DNA of 15,599 nucleotides from Gemmatimonadota bacterium. Its GTDB lineage: Bacteria > Gemmatimonadota > Gemmatimonadetes > Palauibacterales > Palauibacteraceae. Numbering within the stretch: position 1 is the first letter of the stretch; every line of letters begins with the position of its first letter. Below the pieces are notes generated by a model. The model was not told the origin of the DNA. It saw only the letters and a list, made by a program, of their open reading frames with translations, and searched no databases. Location: contig JAUVTH010000012.1 of NCBI GenBank assembly GCA_030601615.1, forward strand, positions 1 through 15,599, given 5' to 3'. Positions 6,550 through 14,751 of the stretch are shown here, piece by piece. The position numbers were made by a program, and so were the translations under genes.

Positions 6550-7461
6550 CGGCTGCTGGGGATCCTCCTGCGTCCGCGTCCGGATCAGCGAGAGCCCTTC
6601 CTGTTCCTCGAAGAGGCCCGCCGCGGATTCCAAGCCGGAGGCGTCCCGAAACACTCCCGCCACGCACGACCCGCTTCCACACAACGCGGCGATCTCCGCA
6701 CCTCCCTCCAGCAGGGCGTCGCGCAACCGGGCAAGGTCAGGGTGCCTGCCGAAGACTGCTTCTTCGAGGTCGTTTCGTGCGATCGACTTCAGGGACGTCC
6801 ACTCCGAGAAGGCCCCGGGCGGCGGAAGCAGGGCAGGCCCCGGCGCGCTCACGCTCCCGGCATCCCGTGCCTCGGCGAGCCACCGGTACGCGTCTCCGGC
6901 TGCGATCGGATAACCAGGGACCAGGACGAGCACCGGGCAGGAACGTGGAGCGGTCAGGGGAAGCAGGCGTCGGCCGCGTTCCCAGGCCAGCGCCATCGGC
7001 GACCCACACAGAAAGAACGGAATGTCACTGCCGAGCTCGCCGCCCAGTCGGAGGAGCTCGCCGTCGTCCAGCGGCAGCCCCCAACGATCGTTGAGACAGC
7101 GGAGAACGGCCGCCGCGTCAGAGCTGCCCCCACCGAGACCGGCCCCGGCCGGAATCCTCTTATCGAGGCGGATCTGCACACCCCTACGGTGACCAACTCT
7201 CCGCCGAATCGCCTCCGCGGCGCGCACGCACAGGTTCGACGAGTCAGCGGGCACGTCGGGATCGCCGAGGACCTCAACGTCGATCCTCTCATCTCCCGTC
7301 TCCTCGATCTCCAGCCGGTCCGCCAGCTCGAGTCTGAGTAGAAGGGTCTCGATGGAATGAAAGCCACTCTCCTCCCTGGCCAGTACGCGCAGGGCGATGT
7401 TGAGCTTCGCGTGTGCCTTCACGCTGGACCCGCAACCGGCCAAACCGGAATCATGACTCAT
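6544..7461 (-). CDS. ispE: 4-diphosphocytidyl-2-C-methyl-D-erythritol kinase
   Basis: GHMP-family kinase that phosphorylates CDP-methylerythritol in the MEP pathway of isoprenoid synthesis. From ATG 7461 it has 305 residues. Visible motifs are the catalytic Lys in AKLNIAL (K19), the ATP-binding GAGLGGGSSDAA (106-117), catalytic D146 in GSDIPFF and a C-terminal CGSGSC glycine-rich stretch (about 261-266). Start choice is open: ATG 7461 has GAGG 9 nt upstream; ATG 7467 has it only 3 nt away; GTG 7422 would give a N terminus closest to the family (VKAHAKLNIAL) but lacks a clear ribosome-binding site. It overlaps the flippase-like gene by about 11 nt, so coupling is likely. The next gene downstream is tRNA-Gln, an arrangement frequent in other bacteria. 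Confidence 0.95.
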   Translation of the reverse strand: MSHDSGLAGCGSSVKAHAKLNIALRVLAREESGFHSIETLLLRLELADRLEIEETGDERIDVEVLGDPDVPADSSNLCVRAAEAIRRRVGHRRGVQIRLDKRIPAGAGLGGGSSDAAAVLRCLNDRWGLPLDDGELLRLGGELGSDIPFFLCGSPMALAWERGRRLLPLTAPRSCPVLVLVPGYPIAAGDAYRWLAEARDAGSVSAPGPALLPPPGAFSEWTSLKSIARNDLEEAVFGRHPDLARLRDALLEGGAEIAALCGSGSCVAGVFRDASGLESAAGLFEEQEGLSLIRTRTQEDPQQPG

Positions 7462-8488
7462 CCACATTCGCCTCGACGATCTCCTCTGAGTGGCCTATCT
7501 CCGACCAGGAAAGACCGAAATGACGGATGTACCACAGGCCGATGATCGTCACCGGGATGAACGTCAGGATGTGATAGGTCGTGGCGAAGCTGACCGTGTC
7601 CGTGACATCGACCCCGTACACTCCGAGGCCCAGCTTGGCGGCAGCCTCGAATACACCGAAGAAGCCCGGGCTCGAAGGAGCCGCGACGGCGAAGGCGATG
7701 ACGGACTGGAGGAAGATGGACCCCGTAAAGCCGGGTGCCGTGATATCGAACGCCAGGAGTGCGAGCCAGATCGACACGGCGAGGTTGACCCACACGACGA
7801 TCGACCACGCCAGCGCTCGGACGAAGGTCGCCGTGTCGTGCAACGCACCCAGGCCGTCGAGAAACCCGGCAACGATCCGGGTCGCACGCCGGCTCAGCGC
7901 CGGCGTGAGGAGGCGACCTACGGAGCGCTCGAACAGGCGAACCGACTGATCGGAACGCCGCGCGGCCAGCCACAGGAGAACGAAAGCAACCCCGAACGCG
8001 AGCGCCCCGAGGTTTGCCATGCGCTGCACGATGGTGGCCGTCGAGCCCTCACCCAACGGAAATCCTGGAAGCGAGATCGTTACGAACAGGAAGAAGGCCA
8101 GCACCAGTCCGTCGAAGATGCGCTCGGCGACGAGTGACGCGATGGAAGCCCCTATGTTGAGACGTTCGGTCCGGGATAGCGCGTACGCGCGGGCAAACTC
8201 ACCCAGTCGTGCTGGAAGCAGATTGTTGACCGCGAACCCGATGCACGTTGCGCCGAATCGCGTGTTGAACCGCGAATCCGGGTGCGTCGGCTGGAGAAGG
8301 ACACGCCATCGCATCGCGCGCAGAACGAAGCTGAAGGTCGCGACGATTACGGCGCCGGAGAGAAGCCATGGATCCGCCTGGCGAGCCCTGTGCCAGACCT
8401 CGGATATGGAAACGTCCCGCAGCACCCACCAGAGCAGCACGATGGTGAGCGCCAGGCCCAGGATCATCTTGATCCGGTGGGCGCGCAC
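7451..8488 (-). CDS. Flippase-like integral membrane protein, YbhN/UPF0104 (LPG synthase TM) family
   Basis: Polytopic membrane protein of 345 residues in the family that resembles the membrane half of lysylphosphatidylglycerol synthase; members are proposed lipid-linked transporters or flippases, but no substrate can be read here. The family landmarks are present: NNLLPARLGEFARAYAL at 88-104, ERIFDGL at 122-128 and PSSPGFFGVFEAA at 271-283. About seven or eight hydrophobic segments are seen, including 8-25, 40-58, 126-142, 158-176, 217-236 and 309-331. There is no soluble aminoacyl-transferase domain, so it is not a full MprF. GTG 8488 is chosen because GGGAAGG lies 7 nt upstream. It follows pdxJ by 3 nt and overlaps ispE, so it is tightly coupled to both. 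Confidence 0.9.
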   Translation of the reverse strand: MRAHRIKMILGLALTIVLLWWVLRDVSISEVWHRARQADPWLLSGAVIVATFSFVLRAMRWRVLLQPTHPDSRFNTRFGATCIGFAVNNLLPARLGEFARAYALSRTERLNIGASIASLVAERIFDGLVLAFFLFVTISLPGFPLGEGSTATIVQRMANLGALAFGVAFVLLWLAARRSDQSVRLFERSVGRLLTPALSRRATRIVAGFLDGLGALHDTATFVRALAWSIVVWVNLAVSIWLALLAFDITAPGFTGSIFLQSVIAFAVAAPSSPGFFGVFEAAAKLGLGVYGVDVTDTVSFATTYHILTFIPVTIIGLWYIRHFGLSWSEIGHSEEIVEANVDES

Positions 8489-8491
8489 CGA

Positions 8492-9220
8492 TCAGCCTTC
8501 CCGCGCCCGCAGGATCAGCTCTTTCATGTCCCTCACCGCCCGCTCGATTCCGGTGAGGACAGACCGGCTGATCACGGAATGCCCTATGTTGAGCTCCTCG
8601 CAGCCCGGGATCGCAGCCACCGGGATCACGTTCTCATAGGTGAGGCCGTGGCCGGCGTGCACGGCGAGGCCCAGCCCGCGAGCGAGATCGGTCGCCGCCT
8701 CGAGCCGCGTGACCTGCTCGATCCGTTCAGCGGCGGAATTCGCGTTGGCATACTCTCCCGTGTGCAGCTCGATGGCGGTCGGCCCGAGGTCCGCCGAACG
8801 ACGCACCGAGTCGAGATCCGGATCGATGAACAGGGACGTCCGGATACCGACGGCATGCAGGCGTTCGAGAGCTTCGCGCAGTCGGTCCGCCGAGGCGGGC
8901 CCGACGTTCAGTCCCCCCTCCGTCGTGACCTCCTGGCGCTTTTCCGGAACGAACGTGGCCTGGTGCGGCTTCCACCGTTCGGCGAGCCGCAGAACTTCCT
9001 CATCCACGGTGAGCTCGAGATTCACCGGGGTGCGGGCCGTGCGCAGAAGCAGCTCCACGTCCCGGTCCTGGATGTGCCTTCGGTCCTCGCGCAGGTGCAC
9101 AGTGATCCCGTCCGCGCCTCCCAGCTCGGCGAGCACCGCGGCGCGCACCGGATCGGGCTCGTCCGTCCCGCGAGCCTGTCGGACGGTCGCCACATGATCA
9201 ACGTTGATGTAGAGCCGCAT
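8492..9220 (-). CDS. pdxJ: Pyridoxine 5'-phosphate synthase
   Basis: TIM-barrel enzyme that condenses 3-amino-2-oxopropyl phosphate with deoxyxylulose-5-phosphate to pyridoxine phosphate (DXP-dependent vitamin B6 route). The 242 residues equal the family norm. Active-site signatures are NVDHVATVRQARG (6-18), VHLREDRRHIQDRD (41-54, including H42 and H49), E69 in NLEL, and HAGHGLTYENV (188-198), then NIGHSVISRS. ATG 9220 has GAGGTGA 7 nt upstream. It is 85 nt after hflX, with a possible weak promoter between, and 3 nt before the flippase-like gene. PdxJ and IspE both depend on DXP, so their grouping may be metabolic, though that is inference. Confidence 0.98.
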   Translation of the reverse strand: MRLYINVDHVATVRQARGTDEPDPVRAAVLAELGGADGITVHLREDRRHIQDRDVELLLRTARTPVNLELTVDEEVLRLAERWKPHQATFVPEKRQEVTTEGGLNVGPASADRLREALERLHAVGIRTSLFIDPDLDSVRRSADLGPTAIELHTGEYANANSAAERIEQVTRLEAATDLARGLGLAVHAGHGLTYENVIPVAAIPGCEELNIGHSVISRSVLTGIERAVRDMKELILRAREG

Positions 9221-9256
9221 CGGACAGTCACCTCATCGTGGGACACGCTTTGCGAC

Positions 9257-9285
9257 ACGATACTGCGGGCCGGCGAGTCGGTCGA
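9257..9285 (-). promoter_or_regulatory. Possible promoter for pdxJ operon
   Basis: In the 85-nt gap between hflX and pdxJ, TCGACC (9285-9280) and TATCGT (9262-9257) are spaced by 17 nt on the minus strand; each matches four of six consensus bases. This is the only sizeable gap in the right-hand gene block, and no terminator hairpin with a T-run is seen in it. Confidence 0.3.
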
Positions 9286-9305
9286 GAGGACAGTACACGC
9301 CCCCC

Positions 9306-10784
9306 TCAGTCAGGATCGAGATGCTGCACTCGTACGCCAGGCCTGCTCCGCCAGCGCCCCAGAATCGCCTCCGGAACCCGCGCGGTAAGCTCGACCGTCA
9401 ATTCTTCCTCTCTCCGCTCCAGGATCTCCGCCTCCCGATAGGCCTCGGCCAGCGTCCTACCATCGGTGACCGGGATCTCCAGGCGCACGGTGGGACGCAG
9501 TCGCCGCAGCCGCTCTAGAAGTTCGCGCCGCAACGGTTCGAGCCCCCCGGGCTCGACGACGGACGAGAACACGTTCATCGGCCAGTCTACCTCAACGCGA
9601 CCGCGCAGCGCTTCCTCTTCCGCGTGTGTCAGCTGGTCGGTCTTGTTGAACACCATAAGCGTGTTCGAGTCGGGAACCTCCAGCTCCGCGAGCACCTGCC
9701 GGACCGCCTCCACCTGGTGGTCCCAGCCAGGCGCTGAGCCGTCGACCACGTGCATGAGCAGATCCGCATCCCTGACTTCCTCCAGGGTCGTCCGGAACGA
9801 CGCGACCAGGTGGTGTGGCAGCTTGCGGATGAAGCCTACGGTATCTGTCACGAGCGCGCGGTATCCCGCCTCGAGATCTACAGCGCGTGTGGCAGAATCG
9901 AGGGTGGCGAACAACCGGTCCTCGACGAAGAGATCCGATCCCGAGAGGGCTTGAAGGATGGACGACTTGCCGGCGTTCGTATATCCGACAAGGGCGACCC
10001 GAAACTCGCTCTGGCGGCCACGACGGCGCGTATCTCGCGAGCGCGCGATGTGCTCGAGCTCCTTCCTCAACCGGGTGATCCGGCGGTCCATCATCCGCCG
10101 GTCCGTCTCCAGCTGTGTCTCGCCGGGCCCGCGCATGCCGATCCCGCCCTGGATCCGAGACAGGTGAGTCCACATCCGTTTCAGCCGGGGCCGCATGTAC
10201 TGGAGCTGCGCGAGCTCCACCTGCATACGTGCTTCGGCCGTACGGGCCCGCAACGCGAAGATGTCCAGGATCAGCTCCGTTCGATCCATCACTCTCCGGC
10301 CGAGAGCCTTCTCGAGCGCTACTCCCTGGGCAGGTGTCAGGTCCTCATCGAAGATCACCAGTCCGGCGTCGCTCGAGTCCGCCAGCATCCGTAGCTCTTC
10401 CGCCTTCCCCCGCCCGATGTACAGGGCCGGATGCGGTGCATCCAGACGCTGGACCAGGGTGCCGGCCACGTCCGCACCGGCCGTATCCGCCAGCCGCGCA
10501 AGCTCTTCCAGGTGCTCCTCGACGAGAGCCTCGGGCTCTTCCGTGCGGGGCGCACCTACCAGAATCGCACGTTCGACCGGACGCTGGATCTCGATCAGGT
10601 CAGCCGTCGGAGTCCTCCCTGTCTGTCTCGCCGATCTGCTCGGCGGCCGCGCGTGTGGCGCGAGCCCGTTCCAGTCTGCGACCGAGCTCGCTTTCGAGTC
10701 CTGCGTCTCCGGGCTCGTAGAAACGCCGCCCGGCGATCGAGTCCGGCAGGTACGTCTGGGGAGCCACGCCGTCCTCCCAATCAT
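9306..10784 (-). CDS. hflX: GTPase HflX (ribosome-splitting GTPase); start uncertain
   Basis: Ribosome-associated GTPase that in studied bacteria splits stalled ribosomes after stress. Numbering from ATG 10784 (492 residues): the HflX N-terminal domain begins only near residue 65 (VERAILVG, LEELARLADTAGADVAGTLVQR, YIGRGKAEEL), then the helical linker with GGIGMRGPGETQLE (about 203-216) and the G domain: G1 GYTNAGKS (257-264), G3 DTVG (304-307), G4 NKTD (370-373). Residues 1-60 are simply the rarA 3' end read in another frame and are unlikely to be real protein. Yet no ATG, GTG or TTG exists in frame between 10784 and well inside the N-terminal domain. A rare start (for example CTG 10598 or ATC 10595, behind AGGGAGGA at 10620-10613) may be used. 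The 3' end is secure. Confidence 0.93.
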   Translation of the reverse strand: MIGRTAWLPRRTCRTRSPGGVSTSPETQDSKASSVADWNGLAPHARPPSRSARQTGRTPTADLIEIQRPVERAILVGAPRTEEPEALVEEHLEELARLADTAGADVAGTLVQRLDAPHPALYIGRGKAEELRMLADSSDAGLVIFDEDLTPAQGVALEKALGRRVMDRTELILDIFALRARTAEARMQVELAQLQYMRPRLKRMWTHLSRIQGGIGMRGPGETQLETDRRMMDRRITRLRKELEHIARSRDTRRRGRQSEFRVALVGYTNAGKSSILQALSGSDLFVEDRLFATLDSATRAVDLEAGYRALVTDTVGFIRKLPHHLVASFRTTLEEVRDADLLMHVVDGSAPGWDHQVEAVRQVLAELEVPDSNTLMVFNKTDQLTHAEEEALRGRVEVDWPMNVFSSVVEPGGLEPLRRELLERLRRLRPTVRLEIPVTDGRTLAEAYREAEILERREEELTVELTARVPEAILGRWRSRPGVRVQHLDPD

Positions 10785-11988
10785 GATCGTACCGGTATCC
10801 CGCCCCGTATCCGAGCTCCTTCATCAGCCGGGTCGGAGCGTTCCGGATGTGTAGCGGAACGGGTTCCGCCGGGGTCTCCCGCGCCGCGCTCATCGCCGCA
10901 CCGAATCCCACGTACAGGCGATTGGATTTGGGCGCCGCCGCCAGGTATACGCAAGCCTGTGCCAGCGCGAGCTCTCCCTCCGGGGATCCCAGGAAGTGGT
11001 ACGCGTCGCGAGCGGCCACGCACACGTGGAGTGCCCCCGGATCCGCCACCCCAACGTCTTCCAGCGCCATCCGCACAAGGCGGCGAGCGATGTACATGGG
11101 GTTCTCTCCCCCGTCCAGCATGCGCGCCAACCAGTACAGGGCCCCGTCCGGATCCGAGCCGCGCACCGCCTTGTGGAGGGCCGAGATCAAGTTGTAGTGC
11201 TCTTCACCCGACTTGTCGTACCTGGCGAACCGGCGCTGCAGAGCAGCCTCGACCTCCCGCAGGCTGATCTCAGCACCGTCCGGCAGGAGGTGGGCCGCAG
11301 TCTCCAGGGCGTTGAGAGCGCGCCGCGCATCTCCGTCGGCCGATTCCGCCAGCTTGCGGAGAGCCTCGTCGTCGATGCCGAGATCGCGAGAGCCTAGCCC
11401 GCGATCGACGTCCTCCAGGGCCCGGCGGCAAAGATCGCTTACGACGTCCGGACCGAGCGGCTCGAGCACAAACACGCGTGTGCGGCTCAGCAGAGGACCT
11501 ACCACCTCGAAGCTCGGATTCTCGGTCGTCGCGCCGATCAGAGTGATCGTCCCCGCCTCGACGTGCGGGAGGAAGGCGTCCTGCTGTGACTTGTTGAAGC
11601 GGTGGATCTCATCCACGAAGAGGATCGTGTCCTGGCCGGTGGCCCTTTTGCGCTCACCAGCTTGTTCGATCAGCTCGCGAACCCGTGCGATGCCCTCGGT
11701 CACAGCGGAAAACGCCTCGAACCGGGCACCGGTGCGGCGAGCTACGATCCCGGCGAGCGTGGTCTTCCCGCACCCGGGTGGCCCCCACAGGATCAGGCTC
11801 GGCACGCGATCTCGCTCTATGAGCTCACGCAGCGCGCCCCCTTCTCCCACTAGATCGAGTTGTCCGAGGAACTCCTCGATCGAGCGTGGCCGCATGCGTG
11901 CCGCGAGCGGCGCGCCGACCCCGGCCACCAGCGGATCGCCGTGCGGCCGCCCGGCGTCAGGCCCGAACAGGTCCAGCTCACTCGTCAT
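10600..11988 (-). CDS. rarA: Replication-associated recombination protein A (AAA+ ATPase)
   Basis: Also called MgsA; clamp-loader-related AAA+ ATPase acting at stalled replication forks, related to eukaryotic WRNIP1/Mgs1. From ATG 11988 it has 462 residues, near the family norm. Motifs: Walker A GPPGCGKT (69-76), Walker B and following DEIHRFNK (126-133), sensor region ATTENPSF (about 153-160), and arginine finger in LLSRTRVF (R169). The C-terminal tetramerisation part shows DPDGALYWLARML, YVGFG and YLPDSIAGRRFYEP. The ATG overlaps the cca stop codon (ATGA, 4 nt), showing coupling; the longer open frame to 12573 is cca read in another frame. Its final codons contain a strong ribosome-binding sequence positioned for hflX. 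Confidence 0.97.
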   Translation of the reverse strand: MTSELDLFGPDAGRPHGDPLVAGVGAPLAARMRPRSIEEFLGQLDLVGEGGALRELIERDRVPSLILWGPPGCGKTTLAGIVARRTGARFEAFSAVTEGIARVRELIEQAGERKRATGQDTILFVDEIHRFNKSQQDAFLPHVEAGTITLIGATTENPSFEVVGPLLSRTRVFVLEPLGPDVVSDLCRRALEDVDRGLGSRDLGIDDEALRKLAESADGDARRALNALETAAHLLPDGAEISLREVEAALQRRFARYDKSGEEHYNLISALHKAVRGSDPDGALYWLARMLDGGENPMYIARRLVRMALEDVGVADPGALHVCVAARDAYHFLGSPEGELALAQACVYLAAAPKSNRLYVGFGAAMSAARETPAEPVPLHIRNAPTRLMKELGYGAGYRYDHDWEDGVAPQTYLPDSIAGRRFYEPGDAGLESELGRRLERARATRAAAEQIGETDREDSDG

Positions 11989-13325
11989 TCCGCCAAGCTG
12001 CCTTCGAGGCTGTCCAGCCCCCCGAGCTCGATCAGCTCGCGCGCCGTGGCAAGCAAGGTCTCGCGCTCGTTCCTCTCGGGCGACTCGATTACCTGTGCCA
12101 ATAGCTCTTCCAGCATCAGGCCGATGAGCGGACCGCGGGGCAGCCCCAGCTCGAGCAGGTCCGTCCCGTCCACGGCGAGATGATCCAACTCGATCGGAGC
12201 TCCCCCGATGAGCTCGTCGTGAACGCGGCGCCACGTGTACACAAGCGCCCTTTCGCTCTCCGTCGAGCCGGAAGCCCTCGCCGAAGCAAAGTGAAGGCGG
12301 AACAGGTCGCGCGCATGCTCCTGCCCGACGGAGTGGAGCCATTCCCGGATGCTGGCCGATCCGTCGGCCGGATGCACGAAGGGCAGGTAATGCTCCACGA
12401 GGTGCGTACCCCTTCGGATCTCCGCATTGGAGAACTTCAGGCGTCGAAGGAGCGACTCCGCGCGTCCCGGCTCGGTCTCCCCTCGTTCGGTCGTGGACAG
12501 CAGAAGCTGTACGACCCTCAGGAACGACCGGTGTGGCCCGATGGCATCGACGGACGCGAGATGCTGTTCCCACCGAGGATCGCGAGGCGCATCCGCGATC
12601 TCATCGTACCAGCCGTCGAGAGCACCAAACTCCCCGTACATGCGCAGCGCGTTCGAGGCCCTGTGCGCCGACAGAACCTTCAGGAGTTCTTCCCGAACCC
12701 GCTCGGCGGACAGCATCCCGAGGTTCGGGACGGCCACCTCCATCGCTGCCCGCGTGTCCGGCTCGATCTCCAGAGAGTATGCGCCGGCGAAGCGGAATCC
12801 CCTCAGAACTCTCAGATAGTCCTCGGCGAAGCGGCGATCCGCCTCACCGACTGTCTTGAGCACTCCGGCGCTCAGGTCCGCGAGCCCGTCGTACGGATCG
12901 CGCATTTCATTCGTCGCGGGCCGCCAGGCGATCGCGTTCATCGTGAAGTCCCTGCGCGCGAGGTCCTCCTCGAGGTCCTGCGCGAATTCAACGACGGCAT
13001 GGCGCCCATCTGTTTCCACGTCGAGCCGGAAAGTCGTCACCTCGTACATCGCCTCGTCCGCCGCCAGCACCCCCACTGTTCCATGCTCCAGGCCCAGGGG
13101 CACCGTTCGCCGGAACACGCGACGCACTTCTTCCGGGCGCGCGTTCGTCGCCAGGTCCCAATCGGCCCGGGGCCTGCCCAGCACCGCGTCGCGGATCGCG
13201 CCCCCCACCGCCCATGCCTCGTAGCCTGCGGTCTCGAGACCTTCGGCGACTTCGAGCAGCCCCTTTGGCGGACGGAACTCCGGCGTCTCGATCACAGAGG
13301 CCTCGATCCGCGGGCGGTCAGCCAC
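11985..13325 (-). CDS. cca: tRNA nucleotidyltransferase (CCA-adding enzyme / poly(A) polymerase family)
   Basis: Class II nucleotidyltransferase that builds or repairs the 3' CCA of tRNAs; the tRNA-Gln in this window lacks an encoded CCA, so an active enzyme is needed. From GTG 13325 it has 446 residues. Signatures: GGAIRD (41-46), metal-binding DWD (D55, D57), RRDFTMNAIAW (about 118-128) and the neck-region YLRVLRGFRFA. The C-terminal part is helical and less conserved. GTG 13325 has GGGAG 8 nt upstream and overlaps the SDR stop by 8 nt; GTG 13295 with GAGG 5 nt upstream is a reasonable alternative. It might be A-adding or poly(A)-adding only, since family members split these roles; the sequence by eye does not decide. 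Confidence 0.94.
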   Translation of the reverse strand: MADRPRIEASVIETPEFRPPKGLLEVAEGLETAGYEAWAVGGAIRDAVLGRPRADWDLATNARPEEVRRVFRRTVPLGLEHGTVGVLAADEAMYEVTTFRLDVETDGRHAVVEFAQDLEEDLARRDFTMNAIAWRPATNEMRDPYDGLADLSAGVLKTVGEADRRFAEDYLRVLRGFRFAGAYSLEIEPDTRAAMEVAVPNLGMLSAERVREELLKVLSAHRASNALRMYGEFGALDGWYDEIADAPRDPRWEQHLASVDAIGPHRSFLRVVQLLLSTTERGETEPGRAESLLRRLKFSNAEIRRGTHLVEHYLPFVHPADGSASIREWLHSVGQEHARDLFRLHFASARASGSTESERALVYTWRRVHDELIGGAPIELDHLAVDGTDLLELGLPRGPLIGLMLEELLAQVIESPERNERETLLATARELIELGGLDSLEGSLAE

Positions 13326-14157
13326 ACAACACGCTCCCACCGTTCACGTTGAGGATTTCTCCGTTCACGTGCCGGGCGAGGTCGCTCGCCAGAAAGACCA
13401 CCGGACCGGCGATGTCGTCAGGTGTGGCGATTCGCCGCACGGGTATCTCTTCGCAGATGCGATCGCGGTAAGGTCCGTGCAGAACGCCGGCGCTCATGTC
13501 CGTGTCCACCCAGCCCGGCGCCACTCCATTGACGGTAATCCCACGCGGGCCCACCTCCGCCGCCAGCGACTTGATGAATGAGTGGAGCGCTCCCTTCGAC
13601 GCGGCGTAGTGCGAGTGGCCCGCCTCCCCTCGCTGCGCCGCCGTCGACGTGATGAGAATGACTCGCCCGCCGCTATCCATGCGGTGAATCGCTGCCCTAG
13701 TACACAGGTAGGCCGAAGTCAGGTTCGCTTCCATCATCCGGTGCCATTCTGCGGGATCCAGGTCGCTCACCGGACGGGGCTCCTCGTTCCAGATTCCCGC
13801 ATTCCCGACAAACACGTCCAGCCGTCCGCCGAACTCGGCATCCGCCCTCTCGAACAGCTGCTCGACTCCCGCAGCCGTGGCGACGTCGCTCGCTTCAGCC
13901 CACGGGCGGGTCGCACTGCCGTCGGGATCGGGATGGCCGGTAACGTCGAGCAGCTCGCGAACGGTGTCCTCGGCCGCCCCGTGGTTGCTCCGATATCCGA
14001 TGCCTACCGTCGCGCCGCTTGTCGCCAGCATTCTCGCCACGGCGCGACCGATCCCACGGGAGCCTCCGGTGACCAGAGCCGTCCGGCCCGCCAGCCCCGG
14101 TACGGACAGATCGGAGTCGGCCCGGCCCGTCGGTCCGCCGGCATGCCCCCCGGTCAC
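13318..14157 (-). CDS. Short-chain dehydrogenase/reductase (FabG-like)
   Basis: Classical SDR oxidoreductase of 279 residues using NAD(P)H. Visible features: cofactor loop TGGSRGIG (30-37), NAG (119-121), and the full catalytic tetrad N145, S171, Y184 and K188 (YAASK), then a PGWVDTDM segment (about 205-212) and C-terminal NVNGGSVL. An N-terminal extension of about 20 residues precedes the Rossmann fold. It resembles 3-oxoacyl-ACP reductase, but that name covers many substrates; lying between a sugar-phosphate isomerase and cca it could act on a sugar or lipid precursor. GTG 14157 overlaps the upstream stop (GTGA, 4 nt), with GAGGG 6 nt upstream. Substrate not assigned. Confidence 0.92.
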   Translation of the reverse strand: MTGGHAGGPTGRADSDLSVPGLAGRTALVTGGSRGIGRAVARMLATSGATVGIGYRSNHGAAEDTVRELLDVTGHPDPDGSATRPWAEASDVATAAGVEQLFERADAEFGGRLDVFVGNAGIWNEEPRPVSDLDPAEWHRMMEANLTSAYLCTRAAIHRMDSGGRVILITSTAAQRGEAGHSHYAASKGALHSFIKSLAAEVGPRGITVNGVAPGWVDTDMSAGVLHGPYRDRICEEIPVRRIATPDDIAGPVVFLASDLARHVNGEILNVNGGSVLCG

Positions 14158-14750
14158 CGGTCGCCCTCGCTCTCGGCGAACCAGGCGTCCACGAGGTCCG
14201 CGACTGCGTGTTCTACGGCCAGCTGCAGCTCCTGCACGCTCGCCGAGTCGTCGGCCGGAACCCGGATCGCGAGGTCCACCAGCGAAGCCAGGCTCCCGCC
14301 GTGTCGGTCGAGCAGCGCCACCGTGGTTATAGGAATCTCGGCGGCGACCTGCGCCGCTGCGAGCAGGTTCGCGGAGTTACCACTCGTGGAATGGAGGACC
14401 AGGAGGTCGCCGGGCCGGGCATACGCCTCGACCAGACGAGCGAACACCCGGTCGTATCCGAAATCGTTCGCCGCCGCGCTCAGCGTGGCCGTGCTCGCCG
14501 TGAGGGCGATCGCGGGCAGTGCTCGCCGCTCCCGTCGAAGTCGGACCACGTATTCTGTCGCGATGTGCTCGGCCGCGGCTGCGCTCCCGCCGTTCCCTGC
14601 GTACAGGAGCTTCCCGCCTCTCTCCAGCGTTTCCCTGACGAGATGCGCGTATCTCGCCGCCGGTTCCGACACGACATCCGCGGCCTCATCCGCGTACCTG
14701 GAGAGACTCTGAAGGTGGAGCCGAACGGCGTCCTGTGGATCCGTGCTCAC
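14154..14750 (-). CDS. gmhA: SIS-domain phosphoheptose isomerase (GmhA-like)
   Basis: Sugar isomerase-type protein of 198 residues, predicted to turn sedoheptulose-7-phosphate into D-glycero-manno-heptose-7-phosphate, the first step to ADP- or GDP-heptose for LPS core or glycans. Family features: GNGGSAAAAEH (52-62) with E61/H62 and E66, ASTATLSAAANDFGYDRVF (about 85-103), STSGNS (121-126), and the C-terminal Gln/His pair Q163 and H171 matching the GmhA metal site. GTG 14750 has GGGAGG about 5 nt upstream, one base after the preceding gene's stop. No other heptose genes are in view, so another SIS-type sugar isomerase (for example DiaA-like) remains possible. Confidence 0.87.
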   Translation of the reverse strand: MSTDPQDAVRLHLQSLSRYADEAADVVSEPAARYAHLVRETLERGGKLLYAGNGGSAAAAEHIATEYVVRLRRERRALPAIALTASTATLSAAANDFGYDRVFARLVEAYARPGDLLVLHSTSGNSANLLAAAQVAAEIPITTVALLDRHGGSLASLVDLAIRVPADDSASVQELQLAVEHAVADLVDAWFAESEGDR

Positions 14751-14751
14751 A

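Noticed and set aside
11989..12573. N-terminal extension of rarA by 195 codons
   Set aside because: It is cca read in another frame, with Arg/Gly/Ala-rich noise; ATG 11988 overlapping the cca stop gives the normal RarA N terminus.
13582..14712. Plus-strand open frame of 376 codons opposite the SDR and GmhA-like genes
   Set aside because: Antisense to two genes with intact active sites; no ribosome-binding site or domain seen.
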